Shown piece by piece: positions 15,076-23,088 of a DNA stretch of 32,346 nucleotides. The position numbers and the translations under genes are program-made. Within the stretch, counting starts at the first letter, position 1. The number at the start of each line of letters is the position of its first letter. Under the pieces are notes generated by a model. The model was not told where the DNA came from. It ran no database searches and saw nothing but the letters and a program-made list of their open reading frames with translations. The stretch is from Streptomyces odonnellii (lineage in GTDB: Bacteria > Actinomycetota > Actinomycetes > Streptomycetales > Streptomycetaceae). The stretch covers positions 1 to 32,346 of the forward strand of contig NZ_LATD01000076.1 in NCBI RefSeq assembly GCF_000981895.1, in the 5' to 3' direction.

Positions 15076-16165
15076 CGGCGTCGCGCAGCGCCTCCGCACC
15101 GACCGGCTCGGTCTCGTCGTGCTCCGTCAGATCGATGACCTGGCCCACGGCGCGCTCGTCGGTCCTGCGGCGCTCCGCAAGGGCCTCCTCACCCACCACA
15201 TCGGCGAGGTCCTCGCTCTCCACCCGCTCCAACTCGGCGGCCGGGGCGGGCTCTTCCGGCTCGGCCGCGGACTCCGCGTCCGCCGCCGGCTTCTTGTGCT
15301 GGCCGCCGCCGCTCTGCGCCGGCGCCTGCCCATGGCCGTGCCCGGTCTGCGTACCGAAGAAGTCGAAGCCGCCCTCGGGCCGCCGCACCGGGTGGCGCGT
15401 CGAGGCGTACGGAACGATCGCCGAGGCCCCCGGCACCCGGGGAGCGGGCAGGGCGGACGACGGGCGGCTGTGCTGCTGGTCTCCCCCGCGCTGCTCTCCC
15501 CCGGCGGCCGCGTGCTTCTCCTGCGGCTCTGCCGCCTCGGCGGCCGTCTCCGCGGCCCGCTCGGCGAGATCGCGCTCGCGGGCCGCCTCGACCAACTGCT
15601 TCGCCTGCTGGGCCGCGCCGTTGCGGGACAGCTCGTCCAGGGCGCGCGCGGCGCTGAGATACGCCGCCGAAGTGGGCGAACTGCCCGCGGTCAGGGCCTT
15701 CGGTACGGCCGAGGCCTCGATGGCGAGCTGACGGCGCCCTTCCAGGGCGGTGGCCCGCTCGGTCTCCGCGGTGGCGTACCGGCGCAGCAGCGCCGCGTGC
15801 TCCCCGCGCAGCCCGGCCAGCTCGATCCGCTTGGCGCGCAGCTTGGCCTCCAGCTTGAGGCGCAGCTCACGCGACTCCTCGACATCGGCCTCCAGCTCGG
15901 CCGTACGCTCCTCGGCCCGCCACTGGTCGCTCTCCCGGCCACGGATCAGATCGGCGACCTGGCGGCCGGCGCCGCGGTCCCAGCTACGCATGAGGACCGC
16001 GCCGCTGACCGCGGCGACCGCCGTGGCCGCGACCAGACCGCGGAGCACCACGGGCTCCGTGAAGAACCAGGCGCCCGCGGCGCAGAGAACCGCGGCTCCG
16101 GCGACCGCCGACGGCGGCAGAAGCTTGTGGAGGGGTGGGGAATGGCGGTGGCGTCCACGTGGCAT
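15065..16165 (-). CDS. Membrane protein with two TM segments and long coiled coil
   Basis: The product is 366 aa from ATG 16165 (MPRGRHRHSPPLHKLLPPS). TAAATT on the minus strand (16173-16178) lies 7 nt before it, suggesting a leaderless start. A basic N-terminus precedes two hydrophobic helices at about 20-65 (AVAGAAVLCAAGAWFF; LRGLVAATAVAAVSGAVLM). A charged coiled coil follows (EERTAELEADVEESRELRLKLEAKLRAKRIELAGLRGEHAALLRRYA). The remaining half is low-complexity, Ala/Glu/Gln/His-rich with HGHGQ, PEEPAPAAE and an acidic C-terminus. I do not recognise a named family. The arrangement suggests a membrane-tethered scaffold with both termini in the cytoplasm. The C-terminal codons and stop lie in the last unit of the minisatellite, so the C-terminus may vary between strains. 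Confidence 0.85.
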   Translation of the reverse strand: MPRGRHRHSPPLHKLLPPSAVAGAAVLCAAGAWFFTEPVVLRGLVAATAVAAVSGAVLMRSWDRGAGRQVADLIRGRESDQWRAEERTAELEADVEESRELRLKLEAKLRAKRIELAGLRGEHAALLRRYATAETERATALEGRRQLAIEASAVPKALTAGSSPTSAAYLSAARALDELSRNGAAQQAKQLVEAARERDLAERAAETAAEAAEPQEKHAAAGGEQRGGDQQHSRPSSALPAPRVPGASAIVPYASTRHPVRRPEGGFDFFGTQTGHGHGQAPAQSGGGQHKKPAADAESAAEPEEPAPAAELERVESEDLADVVGEEALAERRRTDERAVGQVIDLTEHDETEPVGAEALRDAVST

Positions 16166-16172
16166 GGCCTGA

Positions 16173-16178
16173 AATTTA
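16173..16178 (-). promoter_or_regulatory. Putative -10 box of a leaderless promoter
   Basis: The minus-strand hexamer TAAATT fits TAnnnT, is unusually AT-rich for this region, and ends 7 nt before ATG 16165 of the coiled-coil membrane protein. The rest of the 165-nt gap to 16330 holds nothing else I can name. Confidence 0.45.
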
Positions 16179-16330
16179 CCGTGTGCCGAGACCGATTGGG
16201 GGGCCGGTCGAACAATCAAGCCTTCCCCTCTTACCGAAGGCGCCGATCCCTTTCCCCTCTTTCCTCTACAGAACTCCGTTTTGCCTGCCGTCACTTACCT
16301 CCCGACGGCCGCCCGGCCGCCGTTCCACGA

Positions 16331-17320
16331 CTACTTCTTGACCAGACCTTTGGACTCCAGATACTCCTTCGCCACATCCTCGGGCTTCGCGCGCTCGGCG
16401 TCGACCTTGAGGTTCAACTGCGCGAGATCATCGGTCGTCAGCGCGGCGGTCAGCTTGCCGAGGACATCGGCTATCTCCTGCGACCCGGCGTCCTTGGCAT
16501 TGACCACCGGCAGTACGTTGTCGGCGTTCTGGAGCTTCTTGTCGTCCTCCAGCACGACCAGTCCGAAGCTGTCGAGCGTGCCATCGGTGGTGGAGCTGAG
16601 AACCACCTGGTCCACACCGTCCTTGACGGCCTGCTTGGACTGCGGAGTGCCGACGCCCTTGGGGTCGATACCGGCGACATCGATGCCGTACGTCTTCTTG
16701 AGGCCCGGCGCGCAGAACGGCCGCACCTCGCACTCGTCGCCCGCAGCGATCTTCACTTTGATCTTGGACTTTCCAAGATCGGAAAGGGTCTTGAGGCTGT
16801 TCTTGTCGGCGAATTCCTTGGTGACGGCGAAGGCATTCTGGTCGACGGCCTGGCCGACGGACAGGACCTTCAGTCCGAGCGGCTCCGCGAGCTTCTTCAG
16901 CTCGGCGACGGTCGTGTCCGCGTCGCTGCTCGCGAGCGGCTTCGCCAGGGCCGCGTCCGCCCCGTTCACCTTGGCGTTGAGGAATTCCGTGATCGTCGCC
17001 GCGTATTCCGGTACGACGTCGATCTCGCCCTTCTCCAGGGAGGGTTCGTACAGCTCGCGGTTCTTCACCGTGGTCACGGAGGTCGAGTAGCCGGCGTCGC
17101 CCAGGATCTGGGCGTACAGCTCGGCCAGCACCTTGGACTCGGTGAAGGCCGCGGCGCCTATGACGAGCGAGCCCTTCCCTCCCGAACCGGAGCCCGGACC
17201 GGAGCCGGCCGCGGAGCCGCCCTTGTCCTTCTCCAGGCTGTCGCCGCCGCATGCGGCGAGCGAGACGGTCAGCACCGCCGCGCCCAGCACCGCACCCGCG
17301 ATACGCGTGGTCTTGCTCAT
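16331..17320 (-). CDS. Glycine betaine/choline-type ABC transporter substrate-binding lipoprotein
   Basis: The product is 329 aa. The lipoprotein signal peptide MSKTTRIAGAVLGAAVLTVSLAAC has its lipid-modified Cys at 24, followed by a Gly/Ser-rich linker. The mature domain is of the OpuAC/ProX/OsmF type: SLVIGAAAFTESKVLAELYAQILGDAGY, EIDVVPEYAATITEFL, and VDQNAFAVTKEFADKNSLKTLSDL. It would bind a quaternary ammonium compatible solute outside the membrane and deliver it to the permeases encoded upstream. The exact ligand cannot be read from sequence. ATG 17320 has GGTGA 4-8 nt upstream. It is the last gene of a three-gene minus-strand operon, 36 bp after the permease stop. Confidence 0.93.
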   Translation of the reverse strand: MSKTTRIAGAVLGAAVLTVSLAACGGDSLEKDKGGSAAGSGPGSGSGGKGSLVIGAAAFTESKVLAELYAQILGDAGYSTSVTTVKNRELYEPSLEKGEIDVVPEYAATITEFLNAKVNGADAALAKPLASSDADTTVAELKKLAEPLGLKVLSVGQAVDQNAFAVTKEFADKNSLKTLSDLGKSKIKVKIAAGDECEVRPFCAPGLKKTYGIDVAGIDPKGVGTPQSKQAVKDGVDQVVLSSTTDGTLDSFGLVVLEDDKKLQNADNVLPVVNAKDAGSQEIADVLGKLTAALTTDDLAQLNLKVDAERAKPEDVAKEYLESKGLVKK

Positions 17321-17356
17321 CAGGTCACCATCTCCAAGAAGCCATGAGGTCGGTCG

Positions 17357-18067
17357 TCACGCGGTCGTGCGGGACGGGGTCCTGCCGCCGGAGGACCGGG
17401 AGGCGAGGGCCGGGGCCGGGTCGATCACCCGGTCCAGCGCCACGAGCACGCCTTCGACGAACAGCGCGAGCAGCGCGACGAGGAGTGCACCCGCGACCAC
17501 CTGCGGAGTGTTGTACGTGTTGAAACCGGCCGTGATGATCCGGCCGAGCCCGCCCTGGCCGACCATCGCCGCGATGGTGGCGGTCGCCACCACCTGGACG
17601 GAGGCGGACCGCAGGCCGGTCATGATCAGCGGGTACGCGAGGGGCAGCTCGACCCGTACGAAGAGCTGGCGCCCGGACATGCCCATCCCCCGGGCGGCCT
17701 CGACGACCGCGCTGTCCACCTCCCGCATCCCGACATAGGCGTTGGTCAGCAGCGGCGGCACCGCGAACAGCACCAGGGCGATGACCGTTGGCACCGAGCC
17801 CGCGTTCCGCAGCGGCGAGACCATGAACAGGGCGAGCACCGCGAAGACGGGGATCGCCCGCCCCACATTGGAGATGTTGACGGCGAGCGCGCCGCCCCTG
17901 CCGATGTGCCCCAGATACAGCGCCAGCGGCAGGGCTATCGCACAGGCCACCGCGAGCGAGACCCCGCTGACGAGCACATGCTCCCCCAGCCGGTGCCACA
18001 CACCGCTGTCGCCCTTCCAGTTGGCACCGGTCGCCAGCCAGCTCCAGGCGTCTCCCAGAACCCCCAT
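17357..18067 (-). CDS. Betaine-type ABC transporter permease (OpuCB/OpuCD-like) 2
   Basis: The product is 236 aa with about five to six transmembrane helices. The EAA loop that docks on the ATPase is visible as DSAVVEAARGMGMSGRQLFVRVELPLAYPLIMTGLRSA. GQGGLGRIITAGFNTYNTPQVVAGALLVALLALF is typical of the OpuB/OpuC/YehW permease group. The C-terminus is short and basic. ATG 18067 is 2 bp after the stop of permease 1, so the two are co-translated. It pairs with permease 1 to form the heterodimeric channel. Confidence 0.92.
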   Translation of the reverse strand: MGVLGDAWSWLATGANWKGDSGVWHRLGEHVLVSGVSLAVACAIALPLALYLGHIGRGGALAVNISNVGRAIPVFAVLALFMVSPLRNAGSVPTVIALVLFAVPPLLTNAYVGMREVDSAVVEAARGMGMSGRQLFVRVELPLAYPLIMTGLRSASVQVVATATIAAMVGQGGLGRIITAGFNTYNTPQVVAGALLVALLALFVEGVLVALDRVIDPAPALASRSSGGRTPSRTTA

Positions 18068-18069
18068 GG

Positions 18070-18831
18070 TCAGCCCACCGCCTTCGCGGGCTCGCGCACG
18101 GTCGCTCCGCCGCCCTCACGAGGAGCGGCCGGACCCGCGCCGGAGCCACGCGCCGGGCGCGCCGTACGTATTCGGGTCCACGGCGTGAGCAGCCGCTGTA
18201 CCCCGAGCAGCAGCAGGTCGGCGACGACCGCGAGCAGCACACAGAGCACCGAGGCCGTCAGCACCTGCGCCTTGAAGAAGCTCGGCAGCGCGTCCTCGAT
18301 CAGATTGCCCAGACCGCCCCGGCCGACGATCGAGCCGACCGTGGTCAGCGCGATCGTCGACACCGTGGCTATTCGGAGGCCGGCCATCAGCGCGGGCAGT
18401 GCCAGCGGAAGCTCGACCTCCCAGAGCATCCGCCCCGGTCCGTACCCCATCCCGCGGGCCGCCTCCCGTGCCTCTTCCGGCACCGAATCGAGCCCCGCCA
18501 TGATGTTCCGCACAAGAATGGTCAGCGAATACAGCACCAGCCCCGTGATCACGAGTCCGGCGGAGAGTCCGAAGAGCGGAAGCAGCAGCGAGAACATCGC
18601 CAGCGACGGAATCGTGTAGAGCAGGGTCGTCAGCCCCAGCACCGGTCCGGCGAAAGAAGGCCTGCTCCGCGCCAGCAGCGCCAGCGGAAATGCCACCAGC
18701 AGTCCGATCACGACGGAGACCGCGGTGATCCACACATGCTGGACCGTGGCATCGATCAACTCCTGGCTGCGGGAGCGGAGATATTCCCCGCAGATCCAGT
18801 CGTTCGCCGCCAGGCAACTCTGTGTCGTCAT
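18070..18831 (-). CDS. Betaine-type ABC transporter permease (OpuCB/OpuCD-like) 1
   Basis: The product is 253 aa, starting MTTQSCLAANDWICGEYLRSRSQELIDATVQHVWITAVSVVIG. The N-terminal soluble stretch with two Cys precedes six or so membrane helices. The EAA loop is EEAREAARGMGYGPGRMLWEVELPLALPALMAGLRIA, and GRGGLGNLIEDALPSFFKAQVL follows. About 35 residues at the C-terminus are cytoplasmic, Arg/Ala/Gly-rich and probably disordered. It is the first gene of the minus-strand permease/binding-protein operon and divergent from the ATPase gene at 18985. Confidence 0.92.
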   Translation of the reverse strand: MTTQSCLAANDWICGEYLRSRSQELIDATVQHVWITAVSVVIGLLVAFPLALLARSRPSFAGPVLGLTTLLYTIPSLAMFSLLLPLFGLSAGLVITGLVLYSLTILVRNIMAGLDSVPEEAREAARGMGYGPGRMLWEVELPLALPALMAGLRIATVSTIALTTVGSIVGRGGLGNLIEDALPSFFKAQVLTASVLCVLLAVVADLLLLGVQRLLTPWTRIRTARPARGSGAGPAAPREGGGATVREPAKAVG

Positions 18832-18984
18832 GCGTTCCCACCTCCCCGTCTCCCCGAACGGTCTCCCCGACGTATGGCTGGTTCCTACTGTCTGGCGACC
18901 CTATCCCCGACCACTGACATTCGCGGAAGCCCGCCACATTCCAGCAACATGGCCTTCACACAACACGCCGCACAATGGGGAACC
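18832..18984. promoter_or_regulatory. Divergent promoter region of the betaine-type transporter
   Basis: This 153-bp gap separates the ATPase gene (plus) from the permease/binding-protein operon (minus). Coordinated control of both halves must come from here. It is less GC-rich than its surroundings (for example CACAACACGCCGCACAATGG before ATG 18985). I do not see a clear operator palindrome. Confidence 0.5.
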
Positions 18985-20154
18985 ATGATCCGATTCGAGC
19001 ACGTCACCAAGCGGTACGCGGACGGCACGACCGCCGTCGACGACCTCTCCTTCGAGGTCTCCCAGGGCGAACTGGTCACACTCGTCGGACCCTCCGGCTG
19101 CGGCAAGACCACCACCATGAAAATGGTCAACCGCCTGATCGAGCCGACCGAGGGGCGGATATTCCTCGACGGCGACGACATTTCCGCCATCGATCCGGTC
19201 CAGCTCAGGCGCCGTATCGGCTATGTCATCCAGCAGGTCGGTCTCTTCCCGCACAAGACGGTCCTGGAGAACACCGCGACCGTTCCGCATCTCCTCGGCT
19301 GGCAGCGCGCCAAGGGCCGCGCCCGCGCCGCCGAACTCCTCGATCTCGTCGGCCTCGACCCGTCCGTCTACGGCGACCGCTACCCCGAGCAGCTCTCCGG
19401 CGGCCAGCGCCAGCGCGTCGGGGTGGCCCGCGCGCTGGCCGCCGACCCGCCCGTCCTGCTGATGGACGAGCCCTTCGGCGCGGTCGACCCGGTCGTACGC
19501 GACCACCTCCAGAGCGAGTTCCTCAAGCTCCAGGCGGCGGTCCGCAAGACTGTGCTGTTCGTCACGCACGACATCGAGGAGGCGGTACGGCTCGGCGACC
19601 GTATCGCCGTCTACGGGCAGGGCAGGATCGAGCAGTTCGACGCCCCCGCCGCCGTGCTCGGCGCGCCCGCCACCCCGTATGTCGCGGACTTCGTCGGCGC
19701 CGACCGCGGGCTCAAGCGGCTCTCCGTCACCCCCATCGAGGAGGGCGACCTGGAGCAGCCGCCCGTCGTGCATCTCGACGACCCGCTCGGGCGCGCGGCC
19801 GCGAAGCTCGCCGAGGAGGGCGCGCGCTGGGCCGTCGTCCTGGACTCCGAGGAGAATCTGCACGGCTGGATCTCCACCGACAGCACCGGGGCCTCGGGGA
19901 CGGTACGGGAACACGCCCGCAGGATGGAGGCCTGGCTGCCCGTCGGGGCGCCGCTCAAGCAGGCGTTCGCCACGATGCTCCAGCACGACGCGGGCTGGAT
20001 CGCGGTCATCGACCAGGAGGAGACCGGCCGCTTCCTGGGGGTCCTCACCCCGGCCCGGCTGCACGAGGCGCTGCGCCGCTCCATCGACGCGGACGCGCAG
20101 GACATCCCCCGTACCGCGGTGGAACTGGAGACCGTCAGCCTCATCGCGCACTGA
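18985..20154 (+). CDS. Betaine-type ABC transporter ATP-binding protein with CBS domains (OpuCA-like)
   Basis: The product is 389 aa from ATG 18985 (MIRFEHVTKRYADGTTAVDDLSFEV), with GGGGAA just upstream. Walker A is GPSGCGKTTTMKMVNRLIEPTEG. IGYVIQQVGLFPHKTVLEN holds the Q-loop, with the IQQ.GLFPH signature of the OpuCA group. The ABC signature is [16 protein letters not shown], Walker B is VLLMDEPFGAVDP, and the switch His is in FVTHDIEEAV. Residues from about 250 hold two CBS-like repeats (PPVVHLDDPLGRAAAKLAEEGARWAVVLD; LPVGAPLKQAFATMLQHDAGWIAVID). In OpuA-type transporters these respond to ionic strength or second messengers. It is transcribed divergently from its permeases and binding protein. 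Confidence 0.93.
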   Translation: MIRFEHVTKRYADGTTAVDDLSFEVSQGELVTLVGPSGCGKTTTMKMVNRLIEPTEGRIFLDGDDISAIDPVQLRRRIGYVIQQVGLFPHKTVLENTATVPHLLGWQRAKGRARAAELLDLVGLDPSVYGDRYPEQLSGGQRQRVGVARALAADPPVLLMDEPFGAVDPVVRDHLQSEFLKLQAAVRKTVLFVTHDIEEAVRLGDRIAVYGQGRIEQFDAPAAVLGAPATPYVADFVGADRGLKRLSVTPIEEGDLEQPPVVHLDDPLGRAAAKLAEEGARWAVVLDSEENLHGWISTDSTGASGTVREHARRMEAWLPVGAPLKQAFATMLQHDAGWIAVIDQEETGRFLGVLTPARLHEALRRSIDADAQDIPRTAVELETVSLIAH

Positions 20155-20180
20155 GCCGGCCGCCCACTCCCCCTCACTCG

Positions 20181-20201
20181 GCGGACCCTCTACAGGTCCG
20201 C
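20181..20201. terminator. Hairpin between convergent ATPase and esterase genes
   Basis: GCGGACC (20181-20187) and GGTCCGC (20195-20201) flank a 7-nt loop, 27 nt after the ATPase stop. Three imperfect 11-bp direct repeats (CCGGACCTCGA, CCGGACCTCGC, CGGGACTTCGG) follow at about 20204-20236, before the esterase stop at 20255. Confidence 0.65.
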
Positions 20202-20254
20202 AACCGGACCTCGACCGGACCTCGCCGGGACTTCGGCCTGCCCCCTTGAACCGG

Positions 20255-21373
20255 TCACTCCGCGCTGAGCCGGCCGCTCATCCACTCCAGCGCCGACGGG
20301 ATCTCCCTGCGCCAGGTGTTGAAGTTGTGCGCGCCGCTGTCGAGGATGATCGACGCGACCTGCGCGGGCGGTCTGACCTTGCTGATGAACTCCTTGGTGG
20401 CGCGCAGGTTCCGCTCGCCCTTCTTGGAGCTGGTGACCAGCAGGGACGAGTTGCCCTGCGGCAGGTGCTCCAGGCTCCACAGCAGGTTGGCCCGGTTCCG
20501 CAGCCGCTGGTCGCCGTGGAACAGGTCACCGGTCGTCGGGTCCTCCGCCGCCTTGTAGTCCGCCGAGAGGCCGGCGCCCACCGAGTAGCGCTCCGGGTGG
20601 TGCAGGGCGATCTTCAGGGCGCAGTAGCCGCCGGTGGAGTTGCCGATGATGCCCCAGTTCCGCGGTGCGGTCTTGACTCGGTACGCCCGGGACACCGCCA
20701 GCGGCAGATCCCTGGCGAAGAAGGTCTCGGTCTGCGGGCCCCGGGGGACGTCCACGCACTCGGTGTCCCTGGGCGGTGCCACGGTGGGCCGCAGCATCAC
20801 CAGGATCATCGGCTGCATCTTGCCCTTCTTCGCCAGCTCCCAGGCGGTCCTGGGGTAGTTCAGGCCCTTGATCAGGTTCTCCGCCACCCCGGGATAGCCG
20901 GTGAGGACCACGGCCGCGGGGAACGACAGGGTCCGGAAGTGCCGCTGGAAGTACTCCGGCGGCAGATAGACGTACGCCGTGCTGTCGATCCCGGATCTCG
21001 GGCCGCCGATGGCGATCTTCTGGATCTGGCCGGCCACGGTGGGCTGTTTGCTGCCCGGTACGGGTGACCGCTCCGTGTCCATGATGGTGATGTCCTTGCC
21101 GTTGGCCGCCGGGCCGACCACCGACCCCAGCTCCTGCTCCTGGCCGAAGAGGTCCCGCCAGGAGCCGTAGAAGAGGAAGTACTGGTTCGCGACCAGGCCG
21201 ACGGCCATGAACAGGCTCACCTGCGTGGCGAACAGCAGCCCCACCCTGCCGAGCACCGAACGCGCCGTACGGGCGGACAGCCGGGGCCACAGCCAGATCG
21301 TGGCGACGAACAGCAGGACGGCCAGCAGGATGGCCAGGGCGAGGACTTTACGGCTGGTAAGACCCATGTCCAC
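20255..21373 (-). CDS. Membrane-anchored esterase (esterase D / mycolyltransferase-like alpha/beta hydrolase)
   Basis: The product is 372 aa from GTG 21373; ATG 21367 (two codons later) is equally possible. Two hydrophobic helices lie at about 9-30 and 40-65 (LALAILLAVLLFVATIWLW; LLFATQVSLFMAVGLVANQYF), after which the chain is expected outside. The hydrolase domain has YVYLPPEYFQRHFRTLSFPAAVVLTGYPG and the nucleophile elbow WGIIGNSTGGYCALKIALHHPERY with catalytic Ser in GNSTGG. An acidic residue is likely in LSADYKAAEDPTTGD, and the His is in ILDSGAHNFNTWRREIP. This resembles the esterase family that includes antigen 85-type proteins. Streptomyces makes no mycolic acids, so a cell-surface esterase is the safer description. 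The palindrome at 21381-21392 lies directly upstream. Confidence 0.87.
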   Translation of the reverse strand: MDMGLTSRKVLALAILLAVLLFVATIWLWPRLSARTARSVLGRVGLLFATQVSLFMAVGLVANQYFLFYGSWRDLFGQEQELGSVVGPAANGKDITIMDTERSPVPGSKQPTVAGQIQKIAIGGPRSGIDSTAYVYLPPEYFQRHFRTLSFPAAVVLTGYPGVAENLIKGLNYPRTAWELAKKGKMQPMILVMLRPTVAPPRDTECVDVPRGPQTETFFARDLPLAVSRAYRVKTAPRNWGIIGNSTGGYCALKIALHHPERYSVGAGLSADYKAAEDPTTGDLFHGDQRLRNRANLLWSLEHLPQGNSSLLVTSSKKGERNLRATKEFISKVRPPAQVASIILDSGAHNFNTWRREIPSALEWMSGRLSAE

Positions 21374-21380
21374 CGAGCTT

Positions 21381-21392
21381 TCTCACGTGAGA
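21381..21392. promoter_or_regulatory. Perfect 12-bp palindrome, candidate operator
   Basis: TCTCACGTGAGA is a perfect palindrome 8 nt upstream of the esterase GTG (21373), in the 203-bp gap to folP. Such a site next to a start codon is typical of a dimeric repressor operator. The regulator is unknown. The rest of the gap holds the folP promoter and nothing else I can name. Confidence 0.45.
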
Positions 21393-21564
21393 TTTTCCGG
21401 AACGCTGAGGAACCCTCCCCGAATCGGCCGCGGCGTGCCACGGGGATGCCCCCGTTCGGCGGACGTGCCGTCCGGGCCGTACCGGGAGGAGGCGGGCCGT
21501 ACCCCCGCCGTCCCCCGGGGGGCCTTCCGGCACCAGGGCCCGGGAAGATCCACCGGGCACCCCC

Positions 21565-21570
21565 TAGTGT
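21565..21570 (+). promoter_or_regulatory. Putative -10 box of leaderless folP promoter
   Basis: TAGTGT (TAnnnT) ends 6 nt before ATG 21577, and there is no Shine-Dalgarno, so folP is probably translated from a leaderless mRNA. Confidence 0.55.
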
Positions 21571-21576
21571 GGGCAT

Positions 21577-22440
21577 ATGAGTACGTTGCGTGGACGGGGC
21601 ACCGTCGAGGGCCTGCCGGAGTGGGACCGCTGCGCGGTCATGGGTGTCGTCAATGTGACGCCCGACTCCTTCTCCGACGGTGGCCGCTGGTTCGACACCA
21701 CCACCGCCGTCAAGCACGGCCTCGATCTCGTCGCCGAGGGCGCCGACCTGGTCGACGTCGGCGGTGAGTCCACCCGCCCCGGCGCCACCCGGGTCGACGA
21801 GGACGAGGAGCTGAGACGCGTCGTACCGGTCGTACGGGGCCTGGCCGCCGAGGGTGTCGCCGTGTCCGTCGACACCATGCGCGCTTCCGTCGCCGAGCAG
21901 GCGGTCGCGGCCGGAGCCGTCCTGGTCAACGATGTCAGCGGCGGGCTCGCCGACCCGGCCATGGTGCCCGCGGTCGCCGCCGCGCGCGTGCCCTTCGTGG
22001 TGATGCACTGGCGCGGCTTCAGCGAGACCATGAACAGCCGCGCCGTCTACACGGACGTGGTCGCCGAGGTCCTCGCCGAACTGCGCGCCCGTATGGACGC
22101 GGTGATCGCCGGGGGCATCGCCCCCGAATACCTCGTCGTCGATCCCGGCCTCGGCTTCGCCAAGCAGGCCGGCCACGACCTCGCGCTCCTCGCCCATCTG
22201 CCGGAACTGCGCTCCCTGGGCCGCCCGCTGCTGGTCGCCGCCTCCCGCAAGCGCTTCCTCGGCCATGTTCTCGCGGGCGGCGAGGGATCCCCGCCGCCTG
22301 CCCGCGAGCGCGACGCGGCCACCGCCGCGGTCTCCGCCATAGCGGCCCACCAGGGCGCCTGGGCCGTACGGGTCCATGAGGTACGGGCGACCGCCGACGC
22401 CGTACGGGTGGCGCGCGCGGTCGAGGGCGCCGCCCGGTGA
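21577..22440 (+). CDS. folP: Dihydropteroate synthase
   Basis: It condenses 6-hydroxymethyl-dihydropterin pyrophosphate with p-aminobenzoate and is the sulfonamide target. The product is 287 aa, normal for the family. Signature 1 is VMGVVNVTPDSFSDGGRW. Signature 2 is GADLVDVGGESTRPGATRV, which carries the mobile-loop region. VLVNDVSGG, PFVVMHWRG, the pterin-site VVDPGLGFAKQAGHD, LLVAASRKRFLG and the terminal WAVRVHEVRATADAVRVA all match DHPS. TPDSFSDGG and STRPG are unchanged, so no sulfonamide-resistance change is evident. The stop overlaps the next start (GTGA). It leads a folate cluster completed by folB, folK and folE. Confidence 0.95.
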   Translation: MSTLRGRGTVEGLPEWDRCAVMGVVNVTPDSFSDGGRWFDTTTAVKHGLDLVAEGADLVDVGGESTRPGATRVDEDEELRRVVPVVRGLAAEGVAVSVDTMRASVAEQAVAAGAVLVNDVSGGLADPAMVPAVAAARVPFVVMHWRGFSETMNSRAVYTDVVAEVLAELRARMDAVIAGGIAPEYLVVDPGLGFAKQAGHDLALLAHLPELRSLGRPLLVAASRKRFLGHVLAGGEGSPPPARERDAATAAVSAIAAHQGAWAVRVHEVRATADAVRVARAVEGAAR

Positions 22441-22895
22441 CCGCCCTCACGGACCAGGAACAGGTCGAGCAGGCCAACACGACCTTCTACGAGGCCATGG
22501 AGCGCGGGGACCTCGATGTGCTGTCCGGGCTCTGGCTGGAGGGCGAGGACGACGAGATCTCCTGTGTCCACCCCGGCTGGCCCGTGCTCACCGGCCGCGG
22601 CGATGTGCTCCGCTCGTACGCCCTGATCATGGCGAACACCGAGTACATCCAGTTCTTCCTCACCGATGTCACGGTCGCCGTAGCCGCGGACACCGCCCTG
22701 GTGACCTGCACCGAGAACATCCTGAGCGGCGGCCCGGCCGAGGAGAGCGGCGAGCTGGGACCGCTCGTCGGCCAGCTCGTCGTCGCCACCAATGTGTTCC
22801 GGCGTACCCCCGAGGGCTGGAAACTCTGGTCCCACCACGGTTCACCCGTTCTGACCGAAACCGATGAGGAACCGGACGACGAGACACCGGCCTGA
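22437..22895 (+). CDS. SnoaL/NTF2-like domain protein
   Basis: The product is 152 aa from GTG 22437, overlapping the folP stop by 4 nt, so it is translationally coupled to folP. The sequence has the cone-shaped NTF2-like pattern: a first helix EQVEQANTTFYEAMERGDLDVLSGLWL, then DDEISCVHPGWPVLTGRGDVLRSYALIMANTEYIQFFLTDVTVAV, strands VTCTENIL and LVVATNVFRRTPEGWKLWSHHGSPV, and an acidic tail. The His and Trp residues of VHPGW and WSHHGS probably line the pocket. Such proteins act as small enzymes or binding proteins; its position between folP and folB suggests a link to pterin metabolism, but that is inference. Confidence 0.88.
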   Translation: MTALTDQEQVEQANTTFYEAMERGDLDVLSGLWLEGEDDEISCVHPGWPVLTGRGDVLRSYALIMANTEYIQFFLTDVTVAVAADTALVTCTENILSGGPAEESGELGPLVGQLVVATNVFRRTPEGWKLWSHHGSPVLTETDEEPDDETPA

Positions 22896-22958
22896 GTGGG
22901 TAGGCGCCCCCTTGTGTGAACCGGTTGCCGGAGGCCGTGCGCGAGGTCGGCCCCCGAC

Positions 22959-22974
22959 GGCGCGGCGCCGCGCC
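22959..22974. terminator. GC palindrome after NTF2-like gene
   Basis: GGCGCGGCGCCGCGCC is a perfect 16-bp palindrome within CGACGG...CCCGTC flanks that extend the stem imperfectly. It lies 64 nt after the stop and could form a stable hairpin ending the folP transcript. Confidence 0.45.
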
Positions 22975-22990
22975 CGTCACCCCCTCGGGG

Positions 22991-23018
22991 TAGAGCTGTC
23001 GGTGCCCGCGAGTAGATT
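22991..23018 (+). promoter_or_regulatory. Putative folB-folK promoter
   Basis: TAGATT (23013-23018) fits the -10 pattern and TAGAGC (22991-22996) is a weak -35 with a 16-nt spacer. It would give a leader of about 65 nt before GTG 23089. It suggests that folB-folK can be transcribed separately from folP. Confidence 0.4.
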
Positions 23019-23088
23019 CAGGCGAGGGCACGCGGCCGCCCGAACGCGGTCAGGTGCCCCCGGACCAACGACAGCAGGAGTGATTCGC

